Shown: positions 8,237 through 17,695 of the stretch, piece after piece
Position numbering within the stretch: position 1 is the first letter of the stretch
Layout of the letters: every line of letters begins with the position of its first letter
Assembly (NCBI GenBank): GCA_022360595.1
Contig: JAKSCN010000233.1
Span: 1 to 18,789, forward strand
From: Chromatiales bacterium
GTDB taxonomy: Bacteria; Pseudomonadota; Gammaproteobacteria; Chromatiales; Chromatiaceae
Direction: 5' to 3'
DNA: 18,789 nucleotides
Position numbers and translations under genes: made by a program
Notes under the pieces: model-generated
What the model saw: the letters and a program-made list of their open reading frames with translations, nothing else
The model's database searches: none
What the model was told of the DNA's origin: nothing

Positions 8237-9961
8237 TTAACGCTTCTTGGCGGGCATTAGATCAGTGATACTGCCTTCCGCCATCTCAGCAGCCATGCAG
8301 ATGGTCTCATTCAGAGTCGGATGCGGATGAATAGTCAATCCGATATCTTCCGCGTCAGCTCCCATCTCCAGCGCCAGCACGGTTTCACCGATCAGTTCAC
8401 CGGCATTCACACCGACAATACCGGCACCCAGAATGCGCTTGGTCTCAGGGTCAAACAGCAATTTGGTCATCCCCTCTTCGCGACCTACACCCAGTGCTCG
8501 ACCGGATGCTGCCCACGGGAAAACACCTTTCTCGTACTCGATACCTTGGGCCTTGGCCTCGATTTCGGTCAGTCCCATCCAAGCCACTTCAGGATCGGTG
8601 TAGGCCACTGACGGAATCGTCATCGGATCGAACAGCGCCGGCAGTCCGGCAATCACTTCGGCAGCCGTCTTCGCTTCATGGGTTGCTTTGTGGGCCAACA
8701 TGGGATGCCCCACCACATCACCAATCGCAAAGATATTCGGCACATTGGTGCGCATCTGCTGATCAGTGGAGATAAAACCACGCTCATCGACATTCACACC
8801 CGCGTGCTCGGCGCCAATCAACTTGCCGTTCGGCACACGCCCTACCGCTACCAGCACCTTGTCATAGAGCTGCGGTTTCTCTGGCGCATTCTTACCTTCA
8901 AAGTAGACCTTCAAACCACTCTTCTGGGCCTTGATTTCGGTGACCTTGGTCTCCAGCATGATGCTGTTGAATTGATCCTTGAGACGCTTCTGCAGGGGAC
9001 GGATCAGATCGGTATCGCAACCGGGAATCAGGCCCGGCATCAGTTCAACCACGTCGATCTGGCTACCCAGCGTACTGTAGACAGTCCCCATCTCCAGACC
9101 GATGATACCGCCACCGACCACCAGCATCTTCTTTGGAATATCTTCCAGTTCCAGTGCACCGGTTGAGTTGATCAGGCGTGGATCATCATTTGGGAAACCC
9201 GGAATTTCAACCGGACGCGAGCCGCAGGCGATAATAGCATTTTCGAAGGCGATAGAGACCTTACCCTCAGCCGTTTCGACACCGATGCGGTTGGGCGATT
9301 CAAACTTACCCCAGCCCTGCACCACCTGCACATTGCGCTGCTTGGCCAATCCAGTGAGCCCCTGGGTCAAACGGTTAACCACCTTATCCTTGCCGGCACG
9401 CAACTTGTCGAGATCAATCTTCGGCTTGCCAAAGCTGATCCCCATGTGTTCCATCTCAGCTGCTTCGTTGATCACATCCGCAGCATGCAACAACGCTTTA
9501 GAGGGGATACAACCGACGTTGAGACAGACACCACCCAGCGAAGCATAGCGCTCAATCAGCACGGTCTTTTTACCCAGGTCGGCAGCGCGAAAAGCGGCGG
9601 TATAACCACCAGGCCCGGCACCCAGAACAACCACATCCGCCTGAATATCGGCCGCACCTTTGACGACATCGGAAACCGGCGCCACGCTCGACTCACGCTT
9701 CACATCTGCTGATTCACCCTTGGCCAGTTGCATGGTGAGAATCAACCCGCCCTGTGAAATTTTGTCGCCGACATTCACCTGCACTTCACCAACGGTGCCG
9801 GCGTGAGGCGATGGAATGGTCATTGTAGCTTTGTCGCTCTCTAATGTTATCAGGGGGTCTTCAGCCTCCACCTCATCACCAGTGGACACCAATACCTCTA
9901 TAATATCCACCTGCTCAAAATCGCCGATATCCGGAAGGGTGATATCAGTCAGCTCACTCAT
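8237..9961 (-). CDS. lpdA: Dihydrolipoamide dehydrogenase (E3) with N-terminal lipoyl domain
   Basis: The FAD-dependent E3 component of pyruvate dehydrogenase. It re-oxidises dihydrolipoyl groups and passes electrons to NAD+. Residues 1-78 are a lipoyl domain with the modified lysine in LESDKAT (K44). A linker rich in Ala, Val, Ser and Asp (about 80-106) leads to the flavoprotein core. That core has the FAD loop GAGPGG (114-119), the redox disulfide GGVCLNVGCIPSK (C146/C151), a second GGGIIGLEMG NAD-binding motif, and the C-terminal HPHPTLNE active-site pair (H547/E552). At 574 residues it is about 100 longer than a plain E3 because of the lipoyl domain, a form known from Neisseria and other proteobacteria. 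AGAGG lies 9 nt before the ATG. It follows aceF after a 229-bp AT-rich gap and probably has its own promoter as well. Confidence 0.96.
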   Translation of the reverse strand: MSELTDITLPDIGDFEQVDIIEVLVSTGDEVEAEDPLITLESDKATMTIPSPHAGTVGEVQVNVGDKISQGGLILTMQLAKGESADVKRESSVAPVSDVVKGAADIQADVVVLGAGPGGYTAAFRAADLGKKTVLIERYASLGGVCLNVGCIPSKALLHAADVINEAAEMEHMGISFGKPKIDLDKLRAGKDKVVNRLTQGLTGLAKQRNVQVVQGWGKFESPNRIGVETAEGKVSIAFENAIIACGSRPVEIPGFPNDDPRLINSTGALELEDIPKKMLVVGGGIIGLEMGTVYSTLGSQIDVVELMPGLIPGCDTDLIRPLQKRLKDQFNSIMLETKVTEIKAQKSGLKVYFEGKNAPEKPQLYDKVLVAVGRVPNGKLIGAEHAGVNVDERGFISTDQQMRTNVPNIFAIGDVVGHPMLAHKATHEAKTAAEVIAGLPALFDPMTIPSVAYTDPEVAWMGLTEIEAKAQGIEYEKGVFPWAASGRALGVGREEGMTKLLFDPETKRILGAGIVGVNAGELIGETVLALEMGADAEDIGLTIHPHPTLNETICMAAEMAEGSITDLMPAKKR

Positions 9962-10003
9962 TTCACTTATCCTCTATGGGTGTAAAGAATTTTTTTATAC
10001 AGC

Positions 10004-10034
10004 AGCATACCAAGACTAGCGTATCTTCAGTCAA
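10004..10034 (-). promoter_or_regulatory. Candidate promoter of lpdA
   Basis: On the minus strand, TTGACT (-35) at 10029-10034 and TATGCT (-10) at 10004-10009, the latter preceded by TGG in the extended -10 arrangement. The spacer is 19 bp, longer than ideal. It would start an lpdA transcript with a leader of about 35 nt. Confidence 0.35.
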
Positions 10035-10116
10035 AATGAAACGAAAATGCAAAAATACATTTGGACATTTATCCTAATATCAATTTACTGAATAAAAAAT
10101 CTATTTTGGAAGCCAA

Positions 10117-10138
10117 AAAATGGGAAAACAGCCATTTT
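10117..10138 (-). terminator. Possible weak terminator between aceF and lpdA
   Basis: On the minus strand, AAAATGG and CCATTTT form a 7-bp AT-rich stem that continues into a T run (CCATTTTTTGG). It lies about 50 nt past the aceF stop. The stem has only two G-C pairs, so partial termination is the most one can claim. Confidence 0.35.
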
Positions 10139-10143
10139 GATCC

Positions 10144-10182
10144 GTTTTTCTGGCCGATAATGAGATCATCGACCAGAAAAAC
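10144..10182. repeat. Inverted repeat directly after aceF
   Basis: Arms GTTTTTCTGG and CCAGAAAAAC (10 bp), then one mismatch, then four more pairs (CGAT/ATCG) around a 9-nt loop. It begins 8 nt past the aceF stop. The T-rich part is on the 5' arm, so it is not a standard terminator; it could stabilise the 3' end of the aceEF mRNA. Confidence 0.5.
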
Positions 10183-10190
10183 ACCGATAT

Positions 10191-11534
10191 TTACAGCAAC
10201 AATTTACGAATATCGCTCAACAGCTCTGCCAGATAACTGGTGAAACGGGCCGCTTGGGCACCGTCAATCACCCGATGATCATAGGAGAGCGACAGAGGCA
10301 ACATGAGACGTGGCTGAAATTCAGCGCCATCCCAGATCGGTTTCATGGATGAACGCGATACACCCAAAATCGCCACCTCCGGCGCATTGACGATCGGCGT
10401 GAATGCCGTACCGCCAATACCGCCCAGGCTTGAGATAGAGAAACAGCCGCCCTGCAGATCGGCGGGGGCCAACTTGCCCTCTCTGGCTCGACCACTAACC
10501 TCAGCCAGCTCGCTGGCCAGCTCATAGACGCCTTTCTTATCCACATCCTTGATCACCGGAACAACAAGTCCGTTAGGCGTATCCACAGCAACACCGATAT
10601 GGAAATACTTTTTATAGACCAGGCTCTCCTGGTCAGGAGTCAATGAGCTGTTGAAATCGGGCAGAGCCTGCAACGCCCCAACACAAGCCTTCATCAGAAA
10701 CGGCATAAAGGTGAGACGGATCTCCTGCTGTGCTGCATTCGCCTTCTGCTCCTGGCGGAATGCCTCCAGTTCGGTAATGTCCGCTTCGTCAAACTGAGTA
10801 ACATGGGGCACATTGAGCCAACAGGCACTGAGATGACTACCGCTGATCTTTTTGATACGACTCAGCGGTTTCTCCTCCACCTCACCAAAGCGGGCAAAAT
10901 CCACTTCAGGGATCGCAGGGAGTTTGAATGCACCGATCGCCTGGGGTGCAGCACCACCACCCGCCAAGGTCTGTTTCACAAAGCGCTGCACATCCTCTTT
11001 GAGAATACGCTCTTTGTGTCCGGAGCCTTTGACCAGCAACAGATCGACACCCAGCTCCCGGGCAAAACGCCGCACTGAAGGACTGGCATGAGGATTACGC
11101 TCCGGCACATCCGAAGGTCTTACCAATACCGGTGGCTGCTGAGGCACCTTATCACCCGGCAAACGCTCAGCATCTTTTTTCGCCGGAGCCGGCGCTGGCG
11201 CCTGCACCTCTTCCACCTCTTCAGCAGCGGGTGAAGGCGGCGCTTTCTTGGCCGGCGTCTCATCTACAGGCGCAGCTTCCGTTACTGCAGCCGTATCAGT
11301 TTCCAGCACCAGCAGCAGATCCCCTTCACTAATCTTGTCACCAAGATTGATCGCTACCGACTTTACCTGCCCCGCCGACGGCGAGGGGATCTCCATCGTC
11401 GCCTTGTCGCTCTCCAGCGTCACCAACGACTGCTCTACATCTATCTGATCACCAGCACTCACCAGGATTTCAATCACTTCCACCCCGGCAAAATCACCGA
11501 TATCAGGTACAAATACTTTAGTTTCAGTACCCAC
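10191..11534 (-). CDS. aceF: Pyruvate dehydrogenase E2, dihydrolipoamide acetyltransferase
   Basis: The core E2 subunit. It carries acetyl groups on lipoyl-lysine and transfers them to CoA. From the GTG at 11534 the protein is 447 residues. It has one lipoyl domain (about 1-76, K44 in LESDKATMEIPSP), an Ala/Pro/Glu-rich swinging linker, a peripheral subunit-binding domain (about 148-186, starting NPHASPSVRRFARELGV), and a catalytic acyltransferase domain ending in DHRVIDG with His420 and Asp424. E. coli E2 has three lipoyl domains; this one has one, with another on E3. The frame runs seven codons further to a GTG at 11555. The GTG at 11534 is chosen because GGAGG (11541-11545) lies 6 nt before it and because this start puts the lipoyl lysine at residue 44, exactly as in the E3 lipoyl domain. 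It follows aceE by 54 bp. Confidence 0.96.
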   Translation of the reverse strand: MGTETKVFVPDIGDFAGVEVIEILVSAGDQIDVEQSLVTLESDKATMEIPSPSAGQVKSVAINLGDKISEGDLLLVLETDTAAVTEAAPVDETPAKKAPPSPAAEEVEEVQAPAPAPAKKDAERLPGDKVPQQPPVLVRPSDVPERNPHASPSVRRFARELGVDLLLVKGSGHKERILKEDVQRFVKQTLAGGGAAPQAIGAFKLPAIPEVDFARFGEVEEKPLSRIKKISGSHLSACWLNVPHVTQFDEADITELEAFRQEQKANAAQQEIRLTFMPFLMKACVGALQALPDFNSSLTPDQESLVYKKYFHIGVAVDTPNGLVVPVIKDVDKKGVYELASELAEVSGRAREGKLAPADLQGGCFSISSLGGIGGTAFTPIVNAPEVAILGVSRSSMKPIWDGAEFQPRLMLPLSLSYDHRVIDGAQAARFTSYLAELLSDIRKLLL

Positions 11535-11540
11535 CTTGGG

Positions 11541-11545
11541 CCTCC
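11541..11545 (-). promoter_or_regulatory. Shine-Dalgarno that sets the aceF start
   Basis: GGAGG on the minus strand, 6 nt upstream of the GTG at 11534-11532 and inside the extended reading frame that begins at GTG 11555. It favours the internal GTG as the true aceF start. Confidence 0.65.
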
Positions 11546-11588
11546 AACATTTCACGTCCCTGCCCTGCAGCGACGGTTGAACTCTTTA

Positions 11589-14243
<2,655 letters not shown>

Positions 14244-14289
14244 CTCATTGTTCTCTCAACGTGCATAGATACGGTTATCAATTACTTTT

Positions 14290-14318
14290 GGTATAGACCG
14301 CATACTGCATAAAGCCAA
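14290..14318 (-). promoter_or_regulatory. Candidate promoter of the aceE-aceF cluster
   Basis: On the minus strand, TTGGCT (-35, 4 of 6) at 14313-14318 and TATACC (-10, 4 of 6) at 14290-14295, with an ideal 17-bp spacer. The start would be near 14283, giving a 40-nt leader before aceE. Confidence 0.4.
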
Positions 14319-14350
14319 TCTATAACATGAAATTCTTTTATTGTTTTAAC

Positions 14351-14365
14351 CAATACTTAGTATTG
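14351..14365. promoter_or_regulatory. 15-bp palindrome upstream of aceE, possible operator
   Basis: CAATACT-T-AGTATTG, perfect 7-bp arms with a 1-bp centre, about 75 bp before the proposed aceE transcription start. Its size and symmetry suit a dimeric regulator such as a GntR-family PdhR-like protein, but it does not match the E. coli PdhR consensus closely, and a palindrome of this size could occur by chance in a window of this length. Confidence 0.25.
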
Positions 14366-14474
14366 AGTTGTGCAATATACAGGATTTATAAACCTGATGC
14401 CACCAGTAAAAACCCTAAAGATTTCCACCAATTAATCATAGATGAGATAGCCGAACACGGTTTTTCCAGGCATA

Positions 14475-14512
14475 AAAAAACGCCCGTCAGGATCTCCTGA
14501 CGGGCGTTTTTT
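14475..14512 (-). terminator. Strong bidirectional-type terminator after the long sulfur-globule-like gene
   Basis: A perfect 12-bp GC-rich stem (CGCCCGTCAGGA / TCCTGACGGGCG) with a 2-nt centre, flanked by six A on one side and six T on the other, so it can work on either strand. It lies 24 nt past the stop codon at 14536 and insulates the aceE promoter region from the upstream genes. Confidence 0.9.
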
Positions 14513-14535
14513 GCGATGGAAATTATCTAGTACTT

Positions 14536-15099
14536 TTAGATATCGCGTGCTGGGCGGCGCGCTTCCATCTCTTTGCGTACTGCAGCCTGCTGAGCTTCAG
14601 CGGCTTTACGCTGTTCTTCGATCTGTTTGATCATCTGGTCACGGCGAGCCTGCATCTGCTGACGCATCTCTTCGCGCTGCGCTTCCAGATCTTCACGCGT
14701 AGGTCTTTCGAACGCTACAGGCGTGAAAGGTGCAGCTGGATAGTTGGCGGCAAACTGCTCTGCCATTTTACGCTGGGCTTCAACCGCTTCCTGAATAGCC
14801 TTAGCCTGCTGCTCGGCGAACGCCTGCTGCTGTTCCTGAAGGTTTTTGACCTGCTCTTCAGTCATTGCCGCGCCGTGAGGGGCGTAACCGTAGTATGGGT
14901 AGCCATAGTGGGGGTTGCCATAACCGTAACCGTTGCCACGACCATAGACGTTACTACGCGCATTGAAGCTGAAGTTGAAAGCTCCATCGGCGAAACCGTC
15001 ACCAAACCCATCACCGAAGCCATTGTTCCACCAGGCATTCGCTGACATGGAAGTCGCAACGAGGGCTGCCGCAGCAGCTAGTTTGATCATCTTTTTCAT
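14536..15099 (-). CDS. Sulfur-globule-like exported protein with charged helical tail
   Basis: A 187-residue exported protein. A signal peptide (KKMIKLAAAAALVATS core) ends at SANA, with likely cleavage after residue 22 before a WW pair. Residues 23-75 are Gly/Asn/Tyr-rich (GFGDGFGDGF, then RSNVYGRGNGYGYGNP and a YPYYGY segment), a composition typical of the sulfur globule envelope proteins (Sgp, CV family) of purple sulfur bacteria. Unlike the small members of the family, it continues with about 110 residues rich in Gln, Glu, Arg, Lys and Ala (about 80-118 and 134-181) that look like alpha-helical coiled coil. The frame extends to a GTG at 15117, but the ATG at 15099 is used because it gives a normal signal peptide and follows TTGGA. 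Role inferred: surface of periplasmic sulfur deposits. The neighbouring gene is a clear paralogue. Confidence 0.75.
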   Translation of the reverse strand: MKKMIKLAAAAALVATSMSANAWWNNGFGDGFGDGFADGAFNFSFNARSNVYGRGNGYGYGNPHYGYPYYGYAPHGAAMTEEQVKNLQEQQQAFAEQQAKAIQEAVEAQRKMAEQFAANYPAAPFTPVAFERPTREDLEAQREEMRQQMQARRDQMIKQIEEQRKAAEAQQAAVRKEMEARRPARDI

Positions 15100-15189
15100 A
15101 GTAAATCCAATTAACACTCAGACCGTTTGGCCTGTCTCATATTGAGAATTCCGCACATAACAAGTGCTTATCATCCGTGCTGTTTAAGA

Positions 15190-15220
15190 AGCCTCTAACC
15201 AGCGAAGCTAGTTAGAGGCT
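15190..15220 (-). terminator. Intercistronic hairpin between the two sulfur-globule-like genes
   Basis: A 13-bp stem (AGCCTCTAACTAG pairing with CTGGTTAGAGGCT, one G-T wobble) around a 5-nt loop, followed on the minus strand by TCTTAAAC. The weak U-run suggests partial termination or mRNA stabilisation between the two genes, 20 nt past the stop of the upstream one. Confidence 0.6.
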
Positions 15221-15240
15221 CTTTAAGAATTCGGATATTC

Positions 15241-15576
15241 TTACTTAGCTTCTGCAGCAGGGGCCTGAGGAGCAACTGGAGCGCCGTAAGGTGCATAAGG
15301 GGCACCATAAGGAGCGTAAGGGGCGCCATAAGGAGCGTAAGGTGCACCGTAGTATGGGTTGCCGTAACCACCGTAGTATGGGTTGCCATAGCCGTAACCG
15401 TTACCACGACCGTACATATTGCTACGACCACTGAAGTTCATGTTGAAGTCGCCAGAACCGTCACCAAAACCGTCGCCCAGACCGTTCCAAGGACCACCCC
15501 AGCCCCACCATGCAGACGCAGAACCAGAGGCAGCAACCATTGCAGCGATAGCAGCAGCTTTAATAATTTTTTTCAT
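15241..15576 (-). CDS. Sulfur-globule-like protein (small Gly/Tyr/Pro-rich, SgpA/SgpB type)
   Basis: A 111-residue exported structural protein. The signal peptide MKKIIKAAAIAAMVAASGSA ends at SASA, with cleavage after about residue 22 before WW. The mature part is rich in Gly, Tyr, Asn, Pro and Ala: LGDGFGDGSGDF, RSNMYGRGNGYGYGNP, two GNPYYG units, then three copies of GAPYAPY (77-97) and an Ala/Pro tail. There are no cysteines, and charged residues are sparse after the signal peptide. Length, export signal and composition match the small sulfur globule proteins that coat sulfur deposits in Chromatiaceae and relatives; I cannot say which member it is. GGAG lies 8 nt before the ATG, and a good promoter lies about 80 bp upstream. 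It is the first gene of a two-gene unit with the longer paralogue. Confidence 0.82.
   Translation of the reverse strand: MKKIIKAAAIAAMVAASGSASAWWGWGGPWNGLGDGFGDGSGDFNMNFSGRSNMYGRGNGYGYGNPYYGGYGNPYYGAPYAPYGAPYAPYGAPYAPYGAPVAPQAPAAEAK
15286..15348 (-). repeat. 21-bp tandem repeat encoding GAPYAPY x3
   Basis: Three consecutive 21-bp units in the coding strand of the small sulfur-globule-like gene, each translating to GAPYAPY with mostly synonymous differences. A fourth, diverged unit (GAPVAPQ) follows. In-frame repeats of this kind can change copy number by slippage or recombination. Confidence 0.85.
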
Positions 15577-15657
15577 CGTTAATCTCCAAAATTTTTATCG
15601 ACAATTAAGTACTTCTATTATTGAAAGACAGGTACAACGTCGCTTTCATTGTCGAAC

Positions 15658-15685
15658 AGTATATTAGTATTTTCTTAATTTGCAA
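15658..15685 (-). promoter_or_regulatory. Candidate promoter of the sulfur-globule-like genes
   Basis: On the minus strand, TTGCAA (-35) at 15680-15685 and TATACT (-10, 5 of 6) at 15658-15663, with a 16-bp spacer in very AT-rich DNA. The start would be near 15651, giving a leader of about 75 nt. Confidence 0.55.
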
Positions 15686-15789
15686 AGTATTAATTATTTA
15701 TAGAGGCAAAAAATTTCTTATGGGAATTAAAAGACCAAAAAATAAAGAGAGTCTGAGTGTGTAGCGAACGGCCTCGCCACACAATGTAT

Positions 15790-15811
15790 TAGGGCCTGTT
15801 AACAGGCCCTA
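15790..15811 (-). terminator. Palindromic hairpin after mlaA
   Basis: A perfect 22-bp palindrome (TAGGGCCTGTT / AACAGGCCCTA) 17 nt past the mlaA stop codon. As RNA it can form an 8-9 bp stem. No U-run follows on the minus strand, so termination is only probable. Confidence 0.5.
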
Positions 15812-15828
15812 GGATTAATCAACCTTAA

Positions 15829-16554
15829 TTACTCGTCGTAAAGTTCCAAGGGTGGATTGCCGTCATAAACATCACTTTGGCGTTTCTGTAGATAGGCGTC
15901 GCGTGTAAATTCATACGGATCGAGCGCGGCCTCCTCCAACACTCGGGTAGCCCCCAGTAGATCAGCACGCGTATCCACTGCCTCTAAAAGCAGCACCAGA
16001 ATACGGTCGCGTTCAGGCTCAAGATAGGTAATCGGATCGGTATAATAGTCACCAACCCGCCCGACTACGTCGCGTCCGCTGCTTGGGCCGAGAAGCGGCA
16101 ACACAATATAGGGTCCCGGCCCAATGCCCCAGGCCCCCAATGTCTGACCGAAGTCTTCGCCATACTTCTCCAGATTCATATTGCTGGCCACATCAACAAA
16201 GCCCAGTATGCCGATGGTGGAGTTGATGGTTACACGTCCAACATCTGACGCCGCGCGCTGCAACTTAAACTGCAGCAGATTATTGACCTCTGAGCCGACA
16301 TCGGAGAGGTTGCCAAAGAAATTGGTGATGCCGGTATCGAGAGGTGCAGGCATTATCGCCTTATAACCCTTTGAAACAGGAACCAGCACCGCCTCGTCAA
16401 CAGCTTCATTGAAGCTGTGCATGGCTCGGTTGTAACTCTCAAAGGGATCTCTGGGATCGGCATACTCACCAACACTGGCGCAACCACTCAATGCCGTAGC
16501 CGCTGCAAAAGCCAGCCCCAAGGTTTTGAAACTCTTTCTTGCGTTATCACGCAT
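15829..16554 (-). CDS. mlaA: MlaA (VacJ) outer-membrane lipoprotein
   Basis: The outer-membrane lipoprotein of the Mla system, which with porins removes phospholipids from the outer leaflet and hands them to the periplasmic carrier MlaC. The 241-residue product has a signal peptide with the lipobox LSGC (lipidated Cys25). It then has the MlaA/VacJ signatures: DPFESYNRAMHSFNEAVDEAV, INSTIGILGFVDVASNMNLEK, EDFGQTLGAWGIGPGPYIVLP and LLGPSSGRD. The frame extends three codons further to a GTG at 16563, but AAGGG lies 8 nt before the ATG at 16554, so the ATG is chosen. The other mla genes are not in the window, which is common for mlaA. A good promoter lies about 55 bp upstream. Confidence 0.95.
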   Translation of the reverse strand: MRDNARKSFKTLGLAFAAATALSGCASVGEYADPRDPFESYNRAMHSFNEAVDEAVLVPVSKGYKAIMPAPLDTGITNFFGNLSDVGSEVNNLLQFKLQRAASDVGRVTINSTIGILGFVDVASNMNLEKYGEDFGQTLGAWGIGPGPYIVLPLLGPSSGRDVVGRVGDYYTDPITYLEPERDRILVLLLEAVDTRADLLGATRVLEEAALDPYEFTRDAYLQKRQSDVYDGNPPLELYDE

Positions 16555-16607
16555 GCCAATCACCCTTATTAATATTCATAATGCCTGTGCCCTCAGGCGA
16601 ACAGTGA

Positions 16608-16636
16608 ATAGTAGGTAACACTTATATATAGTTCAA
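16608..16636 (-). promoter_or_regulatory. Candidate promoter of mlaA
   Basis: On the minus strand, TTGAAC (-35) at 16631-16636 and TACTAT (-10) at 16608-16613, each 4 of 6, with an ideal 17-bp spacer. The leader would be about 45 nt and includes a small GCCTG/CAGGC hairpin. Confidence 0.45.
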
Positions 16637-16711
16637 CCCCTATACACTGAAGAGAGGACCAACCCCGCTCCCTGGAAACTCACTCAACGGTTTCATCACT
16701 TAAAGATATAG

Positions 16712-17608
16712 TCAGAAAATCTTCTCAATGCTAAACCCGCGTTGGCGCAACTGATTCAACAGCCCCTCTTCTCCCGGTAGATGACCGGCGCCCACAGCTA
16801 TAACCACACTGTACTTCTGCAATATCGGCAGCGCCCGTTCCACCATACGGTGATTACGTGAGATGATCACTGCCTCCTCAAAGCGTTCAACAATACCCGA
16901 ATCCATTGAGCCCCACATCGCATCCATCTGTGTTTCAAGCCCAGCCAGATCACTCTCCAGATAGGCTCGGAGCATATCATCCAGCATCGACGGTATCTGA
17001 TCCAGTTGGGCCAGGGTTTCACGCAGTAGGTAAATCTGATCGGATTCAGACATCTGATCAAATACACCCATCTGCTCTTTCGCACTCTCCAGTCCGACAA
17101 CTTCAATACCGTTCTCGACCGCCTTTTGATAGAGGATGAGATCGAGAAACTGCCCACTTTTACTGGGCGGCATACTCAACATGACAGCTATTGCCCAGGG
17201 TTTAAAATCACGAACTGCCACCTCGGGAATACCGAGCCCCTTCACCGCCTTACGGGTCTGCGCATACAGCTCGGCGCCAACAATCTGATCCAGCGTACGA
17301 CCATCGCTGATGATCATCCCGGTCATCGACGCGAGCAGCTCGCCGGGACTCATATCCAGCTCCAGCACCAATTTATCGCTCATCTTAATAAGGTCCACTA
17401 CGGGCTGAGCCAACTCAATCACTCGGGGCTCATCCGAATGCATGGTGCCAAACAGATAGCTCTCAGGACCAACACTGGGCTGCAGACGAAACAACAGCCC
17501 CGAACGAAACTCATCCGCGGCAACAGTTGCCGCTACCATCCACAGGACCCACACCAGCAGATAGCGGCCAGTCCGGCCCATAGCCAGTCTCACACAGTTC
17601 CTTACCAT
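16712..17608 (-). CDS. TraB/GumN-family protein
   Basis: A 298-residue protein of the TraB/GumN (YbaP) family, a tiki-like metalloprotease-related fold. An N-terminal hydrophobic segment (about 15-31, LLVWVLWMVAATVA) ending at AAD suggests a signal peptide or membrane anchor, so the protein is probably periplasmic. The two family metal-site motifs are present: GTMHSD at residues 54-59 and VGAGHLPGEEGLL near the C-terminus. The conserved DFKPWAIAVML and GLESAKEQ segments lie between them. The substrate is unknown. GGAG lies 9 nt before the ATG at 17608. It is divergent from rnt across an 87-bp gap and upstream of mlaA on the same strand, 157 bp away. Confidence 0.88.
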   Translation of the reverse strand: MVRNCVRLAMGRTGRYLLVWVLWMVAATVAADEFRSGLLFRLQPSVGPESYLFGTMHSDEPRVIELAQPVVDLIKMSDKLVLELDMSPGELLASMTGMIISDGRTLDQIVGAELYAQTRKAVKGLGIPEVAVRDFKPWAIAVMLSMPPSKSGQFLDLILYQKAVENGIEVVGLESAKEQMGVFDQMSESDQIYLLRETLAQLDQIPSMLDDMLRAYLESDLAGLETQMDAMWGSMDSGIVERFEEAVIISRNHRMVERALPILQKYSVVIAVGAGHLPGEEGLLNQLRQRGFSIEKIF

Positions 17609-17695
17609 TACTACACTCTCCTTCCCGATGTTTGACTAGACACTGCACGAAACCGGGTTCGTAAACCCTCGCGCTTTCAAGTATCCTTCCCCGCC

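Noticed and set aside
10061..10243. 60-codon plus-strand frame over the aceF-lpdA gap
   Set aside because: Low-complexity AT-rich sequence without a ribosome site, partly overlapping the end of aceF.
15286..15348. Short direct repeats as a possible CRISPR array
   Set aside because: The repeats are contiguous 21-bp coding units with no spacers and translate to a regular heptapeptide.
15195..15431. 78-codon minus-strand frame inside the small sulfur-globule-like gene
   Set aside because: A repetitive out-of-frame translation of the 21-bp repeats; the signal peptide and start site support the other frame.
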